Source: Candidatus Moraniibacteriota bacterium
GTDB lineage: Bacteria; Patescibacteriota; Minisyncoccia; Moranbacterales; UBA9337
DNA: 13,283 bases
Assembly (NCBI GenBank): GCA_003510795.1
Contig: DOKP01000026.1
Coordinates: 328 to 13,610, forward strand
Reading direction: 5' to 3'
Program-made: the position numbers and the translations under genes
The notes under the pieces: model-generated
The model's input: the letters and a program-made list of their open reading frames with translations, nothing else
Told to the model about the DNA's origin: nothing
Databases searched by the model: none
Shown: positions 1-6,456 of the stretch, piece after piece
How the letters are laid out: each line of letters opens with the position of its first letter
Position numbering within the stretch: position 1 is the first letter of the stretch

Positions 1-310
1 AAGCGTGTGTTTAAACGCTTGCCCTTTCTATAAAGTTTCTTTTTGAGAAAGGAGATTTTTAGAAGATTACAATTAATTTTCAATAATAAATTTACAATTT
101 ACAATAAATTTAAAATTTCCAAAAAGTCCCTACCAAGCTGGTAAAAAGTATTTTATTTCACAAATATTCTCCGCAAAAAAATCCCATAAACAAACTTGCG
201 TTTGCACGGGACAAATCCCGCAAATAGATTTACATCTACACGGGACTAAAGGCTCTCTCCAATTTGTGGAGAAAGTTTTAGATAAAATGCTACCAGCTTA
301 GTGATGAGTT
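1..310. repeat. Gene-free, repeat-rich region
   Basis: No credible gene lies here. Positions 1-20 contain AAGCGT and ACGCTT arms around an 8-bp spacer. Positions 65-118 are AT-rich short-word sequence (variants of aatttacaattta). Positions 191-246 hold several small hairpins: CAAAC/GTTTG at 191-204, a bulged TTTGC..GGGA / TCCCGCAAA hairpin at 201-224, and TAGAT/ATCTA at 225-238. The heptamer CACGGGAC occurs at both 205-212 and 239-246. A TCTCCA/TGGAGA hairpin lies at 256-272. Read on the minus strand, the hairpins lie downstream of the flippase gene and are followed by T-rich DNA, so they may end its transcript. That role is inferred. Confidence 0.5.
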
Positions 311-1795
311 TTATTTTTTCTTAAAAACTTTAGTAAATAAAGACAAATCTTCTGGGGTTATTTCCTTGAGTAGATATAAAATTCCAAAATAAATTGAAAG
401 TAAGACGAAGCCGATGGGGAGGAAACTAAAATGACCAGCTGGGGTAAAGAGAGCTAGTGCATATAAAATTATGCCAGCCATAAGAACTTTTAATATTTCC
501 TTAAGATTAAAAGAAGCTCCGAAGTGTTTTCGAATATAATAAAGCATCGCTAGCATCACAAAAAAAGAAGTGATAGCAGTGGCGATAGCTGAGCCAAGGA
601 TGCCCATTTTTATTATTAAAATATAGTTTAAAATAATATTTAACGCTAAGCCTAAAAATGAAATCCACATAGCTACCAAGGTTTTCCCACCGCCATTGGC
701 GGCAAAACTCAGTACATAAAAAATAGTTAGAAATCCCACTCCAACAACTAAAACTGACATTGGAAGCGCGCCGGCTAAATATTTTTCTCCATAAAGAAGC
801 GCTAGTGTTTGAGGCGCGTAAACAGAAAGTAAAATTACCATGGGAGTTAAAAAGATTAGCATAATCCAAAGAGCATTGTCTATAATTTCTTTGGCATTGG
901 TTAAATTATTTCCAGCGCTCTTTCGCGACACCATAGGCAAAAGAAATATAGTCATGGCATAAAATACATAGTAAGGGATGCGCCCCACTGTAAGTGAAGC
1001 GTTGTAGATTCCTGTTAGAGCATCGTCATGTAAAATTCCCTTGACCATATATAAATCAATACTGATAAGCAGTTCATAAGCCAGGAAAAAAACTACTATT
1101 TGCCAGCCATAGTTAACTAATTTTTTCCAAGGAAAATCGACGGGCAAATTTTTATCTTCAGGTAGTTGAGAAATTTTTTCTTTAATTTTTTTATCAATTA
1201 TAAATTTATCAATTAAAAAAGCAATCACGAAAACAACAAAGGGGGCGATAATATAGCCAGAGATTGATCCATATAGGCCAAAGACGATAGCCAATCCTAC
1301 CACAAAGATAATACGCAAAAATGAGCGCACAGTCTTTAGGGTAGCTTGGGTATTGAATTGATGGAGCCCTGTATAATAGGAGAAATAAAAAGAAGCGGCC
1401 GCAAAAGCCGGGATTATCAGAGATGAAAATTTAAAAAGCGGCGTCAGGGTAGGGTCGCCCAAGGCCAGAGAAATTAATGGCGCGCTCAAATAAAAAATAG
1501 CGGTGATAGCGGTGATGAGGATAGTTTGGATAAAAATAGCTTGTCTTTTTATTTTTAAAATCAGACGTGGATTAGTTTCAAATATTTCGCTGATGTATTT
1601 GGCCATGGCAGTGGGGATTCCGTTACCAATAAGCACGATAATCATAGTAGTAAGAGTAATGATAATTCCATAACGGCCATAATCAGCCGGTCCCAAAACA
1701 CGACCCAAAATGGAATGGATAATAAAACCCGAAAGGTTAAAAATAATTTCCGAAACAGTAACCCAGAGGGCGGATTTGGCAATGCTATGAGACAT
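311..1795 (-). CDS. Polysaccharide flippase (Wzx/MurJ-like, MOP superfamily)
   Basis: A 494-aa, very hydrophobic protein predicted to move lipid-linked sugar intermediates across the cytoplasmic membrane. It has roughly 12-14 membrane segments spread over its length. The N-terminus (SIAKSALWVTVSEI, then a GRVLGPADYGRYGI stretch) is typical of polysaccharide-export flippases, where the first helix is followed by a G-x-x-x-x-G-P-x-x-(Y/F)-G motif. The frame can be opened 12 codons earlier at a TTG (1831), but that stretch (KFEIQNLKLN) is encoded by an intergenic AT-rich repeat, so I start at the ATG at 1795. No SD is visible. A possible promoter (TTGAAA, 16-nt spacer, TAAAAT) ends 8 nt before the ATG, which would make the mRNA nearly leaderless. 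The substrate cannot be told from sequence. The GT4 gene at 4754-5896 may belong to the same process. Confidence 0.88.
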   Translation of the reverse strand: MSHSIAKSALWVTVSEIIFNLSGFIIHSILGRVLGPADYGRYGIIITLTTMIIVLIGNGIPTAMAKYISEIFETNPRLILKIKRQAIFIQTILITAITAIFYLSAPLISLALGDPTLTPLFKFSSLIIPAFAAASFYFSYYTGLHQFNTQATLKTVRSFLRIIFVVGLAIVFGLYGSISGYIIAPFVVFVIAFLIDKFIIDKKIKEKISQLPEDKNLPVDFPWKKLVNYGWQIVVFFLAYELLISIDLYMVKGILHDDALTGIYNASLTVGRIPYYVFYAMTIFLLPMVSRKSAGNNLTNAKEIIDNALWIMLIFLTPMVILLSVYAPQTLALLYGEKYLAGALPMSVLVVGVGFLTIFYVLSFAANGGGKTLVAMWISFLGLALNIILNYILIIKMGILGSAIATAITSFFVMLAMLYYIRKHFGASFNLKEILKVLMAGIILYALALFTPAGHFSFLPIGFVLLSIYFGILYLLKEITPEDLSLFTKVFKKK

Positions 1796-1800
1796 ATGGT

Positions 1801-1860
1801 TTAATTTTAAATTTTGAATTTCAAATTTCAAATGAATTTTTAATGATTAAGTTTTTAATA
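1801..1860. repeat. AT-rich short-word repeat, family A copy
   Basis: The sequence is built from variants of AAATTTTGAATTTC and CAAATGAATTTTTAATGATTAAG. Related copies lie at 7812-7872 (opposite orientation) and 11320-11372 (same orientation). It spans the upstream region of the flippase gene and supplies its possible -35 and -10 hexamers. Confidence 0.6.
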
Positions 1861-1879
1861 TTTTAAGATAAAGGGTTTG

Positions 1880-1980
1880 TGTCATCTCGAACGTAGAGAT
1901 AGCGGAGTTGAGAGATCTCGATTTTAGATTTCTCCACTTCTAAATTTTTGAGTACAAAAATTTATTCGGTCGAAATGACA
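1880..1980. repeat. MITE-like palindromic element, full copy
   Basis: A 101-bp element bounded by near-perfect terminal inverted repeats, TGTCATCTCGA (1880-1890) and TCGAAATGACA (1970-1980). It contains an internal palindrome around AGATCTC and another around TAAATTTTTGAGTACAAAAATTTA's centre (1951-1964 region). A half copy sharing AGATTTCTCCA, AGTACA and GTCGAAATGACA is at 7687-7743. Elements of this kind (TCGAAATGACA ends) are known as dispersed intergenic repeats in several bacterial groups. Here it separates the kinase gene from the flippase gene. Confidence 0.65.
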
Positions 1981-2028
1981 TATAGACATGCGCAGTAAGA
2001 TTTTAGCTAGCAGTTTCTTTGTTTCATG

Positions 2029-2667
2029 TTATATGATATGTGCTACATGGCCTAGGATTTCTTGATGTATATTATCCACATTTCCGTTTCCGTTTATAAT
2101 CTTCATTTCAAAAACAGTGGCTAGTTTATCGTAGATATTCTTTTTGTCTATTAAATATTGTAAACCTTGGTCGGGCACACGGTCGCGGCTCATTATTGAT
2201 TCAGGGTCAGCTTGAAGATAAATTGATAGGTGCGGTTTTAAAATTTTTGCAGAGATGCGATTTATCGCGTCTGGCGTATTTTTGCTAAGATATTCTATAT
2301 TAACCACTGTGTCATAAAAATAGCGGTCTGATAATATGTAATCAAATTTTTCTTGTTCTAATCTCTGAATAAGTTTTTTAAAGCGTATTAAATCAAAGCG
2401 TAAAAAAACTTTTCGTAAAAATATTTGTAAAAAGTTTGCTTTAGTTATGCTGATATTTTCTTTTTTTGAGCTAATATTGCATTTCCCAAGAAGTTTGCAG
2501 ATAAGACAATATTTATTTTTAAAGTTATTAATTTTGTTGGCCAAAGAAAAGTTGATAGCATGAAAATAAAAAACTTTCTTGCCTTGAGATTCCAGATAAC
2601 TTTTTAATAGGTTTATTTGCGTAGATTTACCGGAACCATCCAATCCTGATATAGTTATTATTTTCAT
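2029..2667 (-). CDS. tmk: Thymidylate-kinase-like P-loop nucleotide kinase
   Basis: 212 aa, close to the usual dTMP kinase length. The Walker A loop GLDGSGKST is at residues 8-16. A DRY motif (114-116, DRYFYDT) matches the DR(Y/H) substrate-site motif of dTMP kinases. After LKPHLSIYLQADPE comes a lid-like SRDRVP (160-165). The family phosphorylates dTMP to dTDP with ATP in the cytoplasm. Residues 45-90 are more lysine- and cysteine-rich than in canonical Tmk and the lid is unusual, so another nucleoside monophosphate or related substrate cannot be excluded. The ATG lies 4 nt after the rtcB-like stop codon, with no SD in the gap, so the two genes are almost certainly co-transcribed and probably translationally coupled. 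Confidence 0.68.
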   Translation of the reverse strand: MKIITISGLDGSGKSTQINLLKSYLESQGKKVFYFHAINFSLANKINNFKNKYCLICKLLGKCNISSKKENISITKANFLQIFLRKVFLRFDLIRFKKLIQRLEQEKFDYILSDRYFYDTVVNIEYLSKNTPDAINRISAKILKPHLSIYLQADPESIMSRDRVPDQGLQYLIDKKNIYDKLATVFEMKIINGNGNVDNIHQEILGHVAHII

Positions 2668-2671
2668 AGTT

Positions 2672-4165
2672 TTAGTACATTAATACGGCTATTGGTTGCA
2701 TCTTGGCTACGACATTAACAATTTTATTGGCTTCCATGCCAGAGATGACCTCTTCTACATCTTTGTAATAAGCACTGTCTTGCAAAATAACTCCATCAGA
2801 CTTTGCGTTATATAATTTAACATTACTTGTTTGCATCTTTTGAAAAAGCTCTTCTTTATTATGAGAAATATCAGTTAAGGGATTTTTTCTTCGGCCAGTT
2901 CCGTGGCTAGCAGAGAAGAAAGTTGATTCATTGGCATCTGTTCCCGCGCAAAGATAGGCGGGAGTGCTCATTGAAGATGGGATAAAAACGGGTTCCCCAG
3001 TTTGCGAAAAAATCGGATGATTTTTAACGCGAGCAGGCCCCGAAGCGCGCACCGTTCCATTTCTGTGAACCCAAACGTCTTTATCAAAGTGATTTTCGCG
3101 ATGAATATATACATGAGGCATATCGTAAAGCATATCCAATTCAGGATTCTTGCCCAAAACTTTTTCAATAGTAGTGTCTAAATGATGATTAAGAATAGTT
3201 CGGTTGGCATAGCCTTGGTTAGCCGCCGCATTATGAGAAGTTAAAAATAATTTTCCTTCAACGCTTTGATCATTGTAAGAAAAATAATCTGGGCTGTCTT
3301 TCTCTAGTTCAATTTTTCTCCATAAAGACTTAAATTCTTTTTTGTAATCAGTTTTAAATAAGAACTTTCCAATTTCCAAAATAATTTTTTGACTAAGATG
3401 TTCTTTTCTTTTTGGGGTATACAGATAAGAAGCATATTGCCCCAGAAGCCCAGAGCCAGTGTGCAAAAGGAATATATATTGACCCTCAGAAACTCCAAAT
3501 TTTTTGGCAATTTCAAGATTTTTAATTTCAGTGATTTTCATAAGATCTAAAAAGTGATTGCCAGCAGCACCCAAAATTCCTAGGCGATATTTCCCAATAT
3601 GCAAAAAAAGTTTAGGGATAGCATTAAGGATATCTTTTTCCGAAGGTATCTCTGAGAAAAAATTTCCGCCTTCAAAGGTGTTTTCAATTTCATTTTTGGT
3701 ACGAGTTTTAAAAAATTCTTTTACTGGGGCCATGCCTTTTCGACAAATATCCATAATTAAAGAATAGGGAACTTTTGTTCCGATGTAGGCTTTGGTGGGA
3801 ATAGTTTCGATAAATTCTTGGAAAAGATTATTAATATTAGTGGGAGTTAAATCAGCGTCAGTCAGGTTGGTTTTTATAAACCTCATTCCGCAGTTAGGAG
3901 CAGTGTCATTTATTTGAGGCAGTAGATAATTTTCGGAGGCGATTACTGTTCCAGTTGGATTTTTGCGTCCCTTTTTGCTGTGCACATCACTCATAGCGGT
4001 TACATGATGAAAAACAGTTTCTTGACTAGCCACTCCTTCAATTTCTGCTAACGTTGAATCATTGGGCATTAAATCATCAGAAACATGTAAAATTGCTGGC
4101 ACCTTCATTTTTTCAGTCTTATATTCTTGTAAATGTTCTGATTTTTTAGTAATATTATTTGACAT
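2672..4165 (-). CDS. rtcB: Divergent RtcB-family RNA ligase
   Basis: 497 aa against about 408 in E. coli. RtcB ligases join RNA 2',3'-cyclic phosphate or 3'-phosphate ends to 5'-OH ends using GTP and Mn2+. Matching landmarks in order are SDVH (60-63 region), NCGMRF with Cys92 (E. coli Cys78), AAGNHF with Asn203-His204 (Asn167-His168), LLHTGS with His235 (His185), MPHVYIHRENHF with His351 (His281), IPSSM (396-400), and SASHGTGR with His421, the guanylylated histidine (His337). Two departures stand out by hand alignment. The Asp ligand three residues before the cysteine (E. coli Asp75) is Ala89, and the conserved C-terminal Lys-Gly is replaced by a Leu-Met-Tyr end. Residues 255-300 look like a lineage insertion. 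No SD is seen. TACAAT (4178-4183) ends 12 nt before the ATG, suggesting a very short leader. First gene of a two-gene operon with the kinase. Confidence 0.82.
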   Translation of the reverse strand: MSNNITKKSEHLQEYKTEKMKVPAILHVSDDLMPNDSTLAEIEGVASQETVFHHVTAMSDVHSKKGRKNPTGTVIASENYLLPQINDTAPNCGMRFIKTNLTDADLTPTNINNLFQEFIETIPTKAYIGTKVPYSLIMDICRKGMAPVKEFFKTRTKNEIENTFEGGNFFSEIPSEKDILNAIPKLFLHIGKYRLGILGAAGNHFLDLMKITEIKNLEIAKKFGVSEGQYIFLLHTGSGLLGQYASYLYTPKRKEHLSQKIILEIGKFLFKTDYKKEFKSLWRKIELEKDSPDYFSYNDQSVEGKLFLTSHNAAANQGYANRTILNHHLDTTIEKVLGKNPELDMLYDMPHVYIHRENHFDKDVWVHRNGTVRASGPARVKNHPIFSQTGEPVFIPSSMSTPAYLCAGTDANESTFFSASHGTGRRKNPLTDISHNKEELFQKMQTSNVKLYNAKSDGVILQDSAYYKDVEEVISGMEANKIVNVVAKMQPIAVLMY

Positions 4166-4193
4166 AATTTTAGTTTTATTGTATATTGAATCA

Positions 4194-4240
4194 TTGGTTT
4201 TTTACTAATTTATGGTAACATATTATGGTTAAAAAACCAA
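4194..4240. promoter_or_regulatory. Inverted repeat between divergent genes, operator-like
   Basis: Perfect 11-bp arms TTGGTTTTTTA (4194-4204) and TAAAAAACCAA (4230-4240) surround a 25-bp centre containing TATTAT (4221-4226), a possible plus-strand -10. The element sits between the start of the rtcB-like gene and the 107-aa gene, so a bound regulator could act on both. No matching -35 at good spacing is visible. Operator function is inferred. Confidence 0.35.
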
Positions 4241-4289
4241 CGAGACACAAATATTTTTTCTTTTTTCAAAAATCTTTGAGGAGAAAATT

Positions 4290-4613
4290 ATGAAAAGGTT
4301 TGTTTTTATATTAGTGGTTCTTTTTAGCGTAGTTTTCGGTAACGATTCCTTTGCCAAGGAAATTTCTGTGGGCGAAATGAGATTTATCGGCCTGGGTTCA
4401 ACGCAGGCCTTGAGTGTTCATTTTAGAGGAATACAAGGGCGAACTTGCGTGGTACTTATTCGAGCCCTTCAGGACAATAAGGAGATCTTTTCTCAAAAGA
4501 TAAGTTTTGATCAAGATCGAGAGGAGAGAAATTTTTTCATCGGAGAAAAAAAGATAACTCTTTTTTATATTCCGAAAGGGCTAACGGTACTTCTCAATGA
4601 CGAGGAGGTGTGA
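4290..4613 (+). CDS. Small predicted secreted protein, unknown function
   Basis: 107 aa. I do not recognise the family. Residues 1-22 form a classical signal peptide: MKR, then a hydrophobic run FVFILVVLFSVVFG, then NDSFA before a likely cleavage ahead of Lys23. The mature part (about 85 aa) has alternating hydrophobic and polar residues (LSVHFRG, TCVVLIRAL, KITLFYIP, LTVLLNDEEV) suggesting a small beta-rich domain. It has a single mature cysteine and no lipobox. A strong SD, GAGGAG (4278-4283), precedes the ATG by 6 nt. The gene is monocistronic, with its own hairpin terminator 12 nt after the stop. It is divergent from the rtcB-like gene and shares the inverted-repeat region with it. Confidence 0.75.
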   Translation: MKRFVFILVVLFSVVFGNDSFAKEISVGEMRFIGLGSTQALSVHFRGIQGRTCVVLIRALQDNKEIFSQKISFDQDREERNFFIGEKKITLFYIPKGLTVLLNDEEV

Positions 4614-4624
4614 AAATGAAGAAC

Positions 4625-4667
4625 AGAGACGGTGTTCGCCAATGCGGATGCTGTCTCTTTAAATTTT
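4625..4667 (+). terminator. Rho-independent terminator of the 107-aa gene
   Basis: As RNA, AGAGAC + GGUGUUCGC (4625-4639) pairs with GCGGAUGCU + GUCUCU (4644-4658) around a CAAU loop. That is 15 consecutive pairs including several G-U wobbles, followed by UUAAAUUUUAUU. Confidence 0.8.
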
Positions 4668-4670
4668 ATT

Positions 4671-4734
4671 GTAGAGACGCCCCGGTGGGGCGTCTAGAAA
4701 ATTTAAAAAACAAAAGACGCAGCTACGTCTCTAC
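4671..4734. repeat. Palindromic GTAGAGACG repeat
   Basis: AGACGCCCC (4675-4683) and GGGGCGTCT (4687-4695) form a perfect 9-bp hairpin with a GGT loop. GTAGAGACG (4671-4679) is also repeated inverted as CGTCTCTAC (4726-4734). Palindromes with GTAGAGACG ends are dispersed repeats in several bacterial groups. The right half doubles as a terminator for the minus-strand glycosyltransferase. Confidence 0.55.
4705..4732 (-). terminator. Terminator of the glycosyltransferase gene
   Basis: On the minus strand AGAGACGU and GCGUCUUU pair around an AGCU loop (8 bp, with G-U wobbles), followed by U-G-UUUUUU. It starts 22 nt after the glycosyltransferase stop codon. Confidence 0.65.
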
Positions 4735-4753
4735 GCGTGAAGATTAATATTTT

Positions 4754-5896
4754 TTACAATTTATCATAAAGCTCTTGATATTTCTGAGCGGCGACATGAA
4801 TGTTGAAGTTTTTGTGAGAAAATTCCAGGGCATTTTTTGCTAGAGTAAGTCTTTTTTCTTTATTGTTGTACAAATCGATGATAGCTTGAGTTAGGGCAAG
4901 AACAGAATCTTTTTCTACGGAAACAGAATTATTATCACTGGAAAATTCTTTTAAAATTGGCAAATCAGAAACGATAACCGCTTTAGCGCAAGCCATGGCT
5001 TCAACAACTACCAAAGGAATATCAAATTTGCCGTTCATGTTGCCTACTGGAAAAATACTAATATCAGAGAGATTATAAATATCGCTCATCTTATAACTCC
5101 CGCTGTCATGAAAAGAAACTTTATTTAAAATATTTTCTTTTTTAAGTTTGGCAACAACCTCTTCTTTTTTAATAGCATCTTTATCATTTTTTACTCGCAC
5201 TGCTAGAGATAATCGGGCCTCGGGGATTTGCTGGCTAACTTCGATAAAGCTATCAATGACTGTGTCCATCGCGCCTAAGCGAATGTATTCTCCAGCGAAA
5301 TTTACAATGAAATCATCTTTGGTAAAGCCCGCTTTTTTTAATTCCGCAGAGCTTTTTTCTCGCGGATAGTAATCATGCAGATCTATGCCAGGATAAATTT
5401 TATAAACATTATCAAACCCCAAACTTTCTAATTTGTTTTTTGCATAATCCGAATAAGTAGTAATGATGTCGCCAAACATCATTTTTTTTATTTCGCCGTC
5501 GCTAAATAAATCTTCGCGCAAAGTTGCAACAGTCTGAATGGTTTTACTTTTTCCTTTTAAAATATTTTTTATCAGCCAAGAATTGCTTTTGGTGGGAGTA
5601 AAGAAGTAATGTTTGATGCTAAAAGAATTTTTAAATAAAAATTGAAAAAACAAAGAGCGTAATTTGTCAGAAAATTTAAAATCTTTTTCACTGTACTTAT
5701 AAATTTCTTCTTGTTTAATGTTCGTTGATAATCCCAGTTGAGTATGAGTGGTCGTTAGATGAATTTCTGGCGAATCCGAATTATGAGATATCTCTTTAGC
5801 CAGATTATAGGCGAAGTTTTTACTGGCTTCATCCCAAGGGGGAGTAATTGGGCGGGAGACAAAAAGGATTTTTTTAGGGGTAATTTTTATTGACAT
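4754..5896 (-). CDS. GT4-family glycosyltransferase (GT-B fold)
   Basis: 380 aa, normal for the family. It is predicted to transfer an activated sugar onto a lipid-linked or surface glycan at the cytoplasmic face. The N-terminal acceptor half begins ILFVSRPITPPWDEASKNFAYNLA (10-33). YPGIDLHDYYP (168-178) marks the domain linker. The C-terminal nucleotide-sugar half includes NFAGEYIRLGAMDTVIDSF (199-217), SDISIFPVGN (277-286), and DIPLVVVEAMACAKAVIVSD (292-311). Glu299 is the second Glu of the EX7E motif. The first Glu position is Phe291, a variation seen in some GT4 subgroups. No SD is visible. TTAACT (5929-5934) and CATAAT (5906-5911) with a 17-nt spacer predict a start within a few nt of the ATG, hence a leaderless mRNA. 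That promoter overlaps the stronger plus-strand promoter at 5890-5918. Confidence 0.88.
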   Translation of the reverse strand: MSIKITPKKILFVSRPITPPWDEASKNFAYNLAKEISHNSDSPEIHLTTTHTQLGLSTNIKQEEIYKYSEKDFKFSDKLRSLFFQFLFKNSFSIKHYFFTPTKSNSWLIKNILKGKSKTIQTVATLREDLFSDGEIKKMMFGDIITTYSDYAKNKLESLGFDNVYKIYPGIDLHDYYPREKSSAELKKAGFTKDDFIVNFAGEYIRLGAMDTVIDSFIEVSQQIPEARLSLAVRVKNDKDAIKKEEVVAKLKKENILNKVSFHDSGSYKMSDIYNLSDISIFPVGNMNGKFDIPLVVVEAMACAKAVIVSDLPILKEFSSDNNSVSVEKDSVLALTQAIIDLYNNKEKRLTLAKNALEFSHKNFNIHVAAQKYQELYDKL

Positions 5897-5918
5897 TTTT
5901 GTTATATTATGCTATAAT
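5890..5918 (+). promoter_or_regulatory. Perfect consensus sigma-70-type promoter
   Basis: TTGACA (5890-5895), 17-nt spacer, TATAAT (5913-5918): exact consensus at optimal spacing. The start is predicted near 5925. The -35 box contains the ATG (complement) of the glycosyltransferase, so the two divergent promoters physically overlap. It drives the leader and the 99-aa gene. Confidence 0.85.
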
Positions 5919-5934
5919 TTAAAATCGTAGTTAA
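5906..5934 (-). promoter_or_regulatory. Probable leaderless promoter of the glycosyltransferase gene
   Basis: On the minus strand TTAACT (5929-5934), 17-nt spacer, CATAAT (5906-5911). The predicted start is 0-3 nt from the ATG at 5896. It interleaves with the plus-strand promoter at 5890-5918. Confidence 0.45.
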
Positions 5935-6003
5935 TCTGTCGATATAGATAGACAAGTTTACGATTAAGGGCTTCTATATGCTTAACAATAGCATATTGGG
6001 GCT
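5923..6003 (+). promoter_or_regulatory. Structured 5' leader of the 99-aa gene
   Basis: Two hairpins fill most of the roughly 115-nt leader. In the first, AATCGTA (5923-5929) pairs with TACGATT (5959-5965), with inner pairing AATCTGTC / GACAAGTT carrying one mismatch. In the second, ATATGCT (5976-5982) pairs with AGCATAT (5990-5996), extended outward by six more pairs (some G-U) after one T-T mismatch. No T run follows, so it is not a simple terminator. I match it to no riboswitch family. Confidence 0.4.
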
Positions 6004-6038
6004 AAATTATAAAGTTTTTTGACAAGAGGAGATGACAA

Positions 6039-6338
6039 ATGCATTATTTAACAGTAATTAAAGCATATGAGACTTCGCGTGTGCGGTTTATCAACACGGA
6101 TAATCTGGAAAAACATATTGAATATCTCAAGGAGTGTGAAGAAGATGTTATCGCCTATTATCCGCTAGAAGATTCACTCGAGCCGATTGGGAAACTCATT
6201 GAGGACTCGCTGTCGGCGAGTGGTAAATATCTTGGTGGTCAGATGGAAGAACTGCTGACCAAATTGGTTCAAGATATATTTAAAAAAGGATTTGACGATG
6301 CGGTAGAAAAATACGGCATTCAAGAAGAAGAGGGATAA
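6039..6338 (+). CDS. Small acidic protein, unknown function
   Basis: 99 aa, no recognised family. It is strongly acidic, with Glu/Asp clusters (ECEEDV at 32-37, a terminal EEEG). The N-terminal part (HYLTVIKAYETSRVRFINTDNLEKHIEYLKECEED) could be an alpha/beta unit, followed by two predicted amphipathic helices (EPIGKLIEDSLSASG and QMEELLTKLVQDIFKKGFDDAVEKYG). There is no signal peptide or membrane segment and one cysteine. SD GAGGAG (6026-6031) lies 7 nt before the ATG; the nearer ATG at 6032 is out of frame. It is the only substantial ORF on a transcript from the perfect promoter at 5890-5918 to the terminator at 6704-6739, and shares that transcript with two minimal ORFs and a structured RNA. 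A partner role with that RNA is possible but unsupported. Confidence 0.7.
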   Translation: MHYLTVIKAYETSRVRFINTDNLEKHIEYLKECEEDVIAYYPLEDSLEPIGKLIEDSLSASGKYLGGQMEELLTKLVQDIFKKGFDDAVEKYGIQEEEG

Positions 6339-6364
6339 CAGAAAAATAAATGAATTTAATGTCG

Positions 6365-6388
6365 AAGGAGGTGATGCTGATGAAATAA
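6365..6388 (+). other. Minimal ORF (Met-Lys-stop) with full-length SD
   Basis: AAGGAGGTGAT (6365-6375) is the exact complement of the usual 16S rRNA 3' tail (AUCACCUCCUU). Eight nt after AAGGAGG comes ATG AAA TAA (6380-6388). An in-frame ATG at 6374 would give Met-Leu-Met-Lys but sits too close to the SD. A 9-bp hairpin (GCTTTTTCC / GGAAGAGGC, 6395-6417, with G-U pairs) follows at once. Confidence 0.5.
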
Positions 6389-6431
6389 GCTAAAGCTTTT
6401 TCCGTGATGGAAGAGGCGAAAAATAAATCAT

Positions 6432-6456
6432 AAGGAGGGTGGGTATGATAAGTTGA
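6432..6456 (+). other. Minimal ORF (Met-Ile-Ser-stop) with strong SD
   Basis: AAGGAGG (6432-6438) lies 6 nt before ATG ATA AGT TGA (6445-6456). The stop overlaps an alternative TTG-led frame of 17 codons (6453-6506) that looks too far from the SD. Two hairpins follow: CCTCG/CGAGG (6467-6481) and GGGCA/TGCCT (6483-6504), the second enclosing the palindrome CGATGCATCG. Confidence 0.45.

Noticed and set aside
1796..1831. TTG start adding 12 residues to the flippase
   Set aside because: The added codons lie in an intergenic repeat family also seen at 7812-7872 and 11320-11372, and the ATG at 1795 matches where flippases normally begin.
3558..3767. 69-aa plus-strand ORF within the rtcB-like gene
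   Set aside because: Opposite-strand shadow with no SD and no family resemblance.
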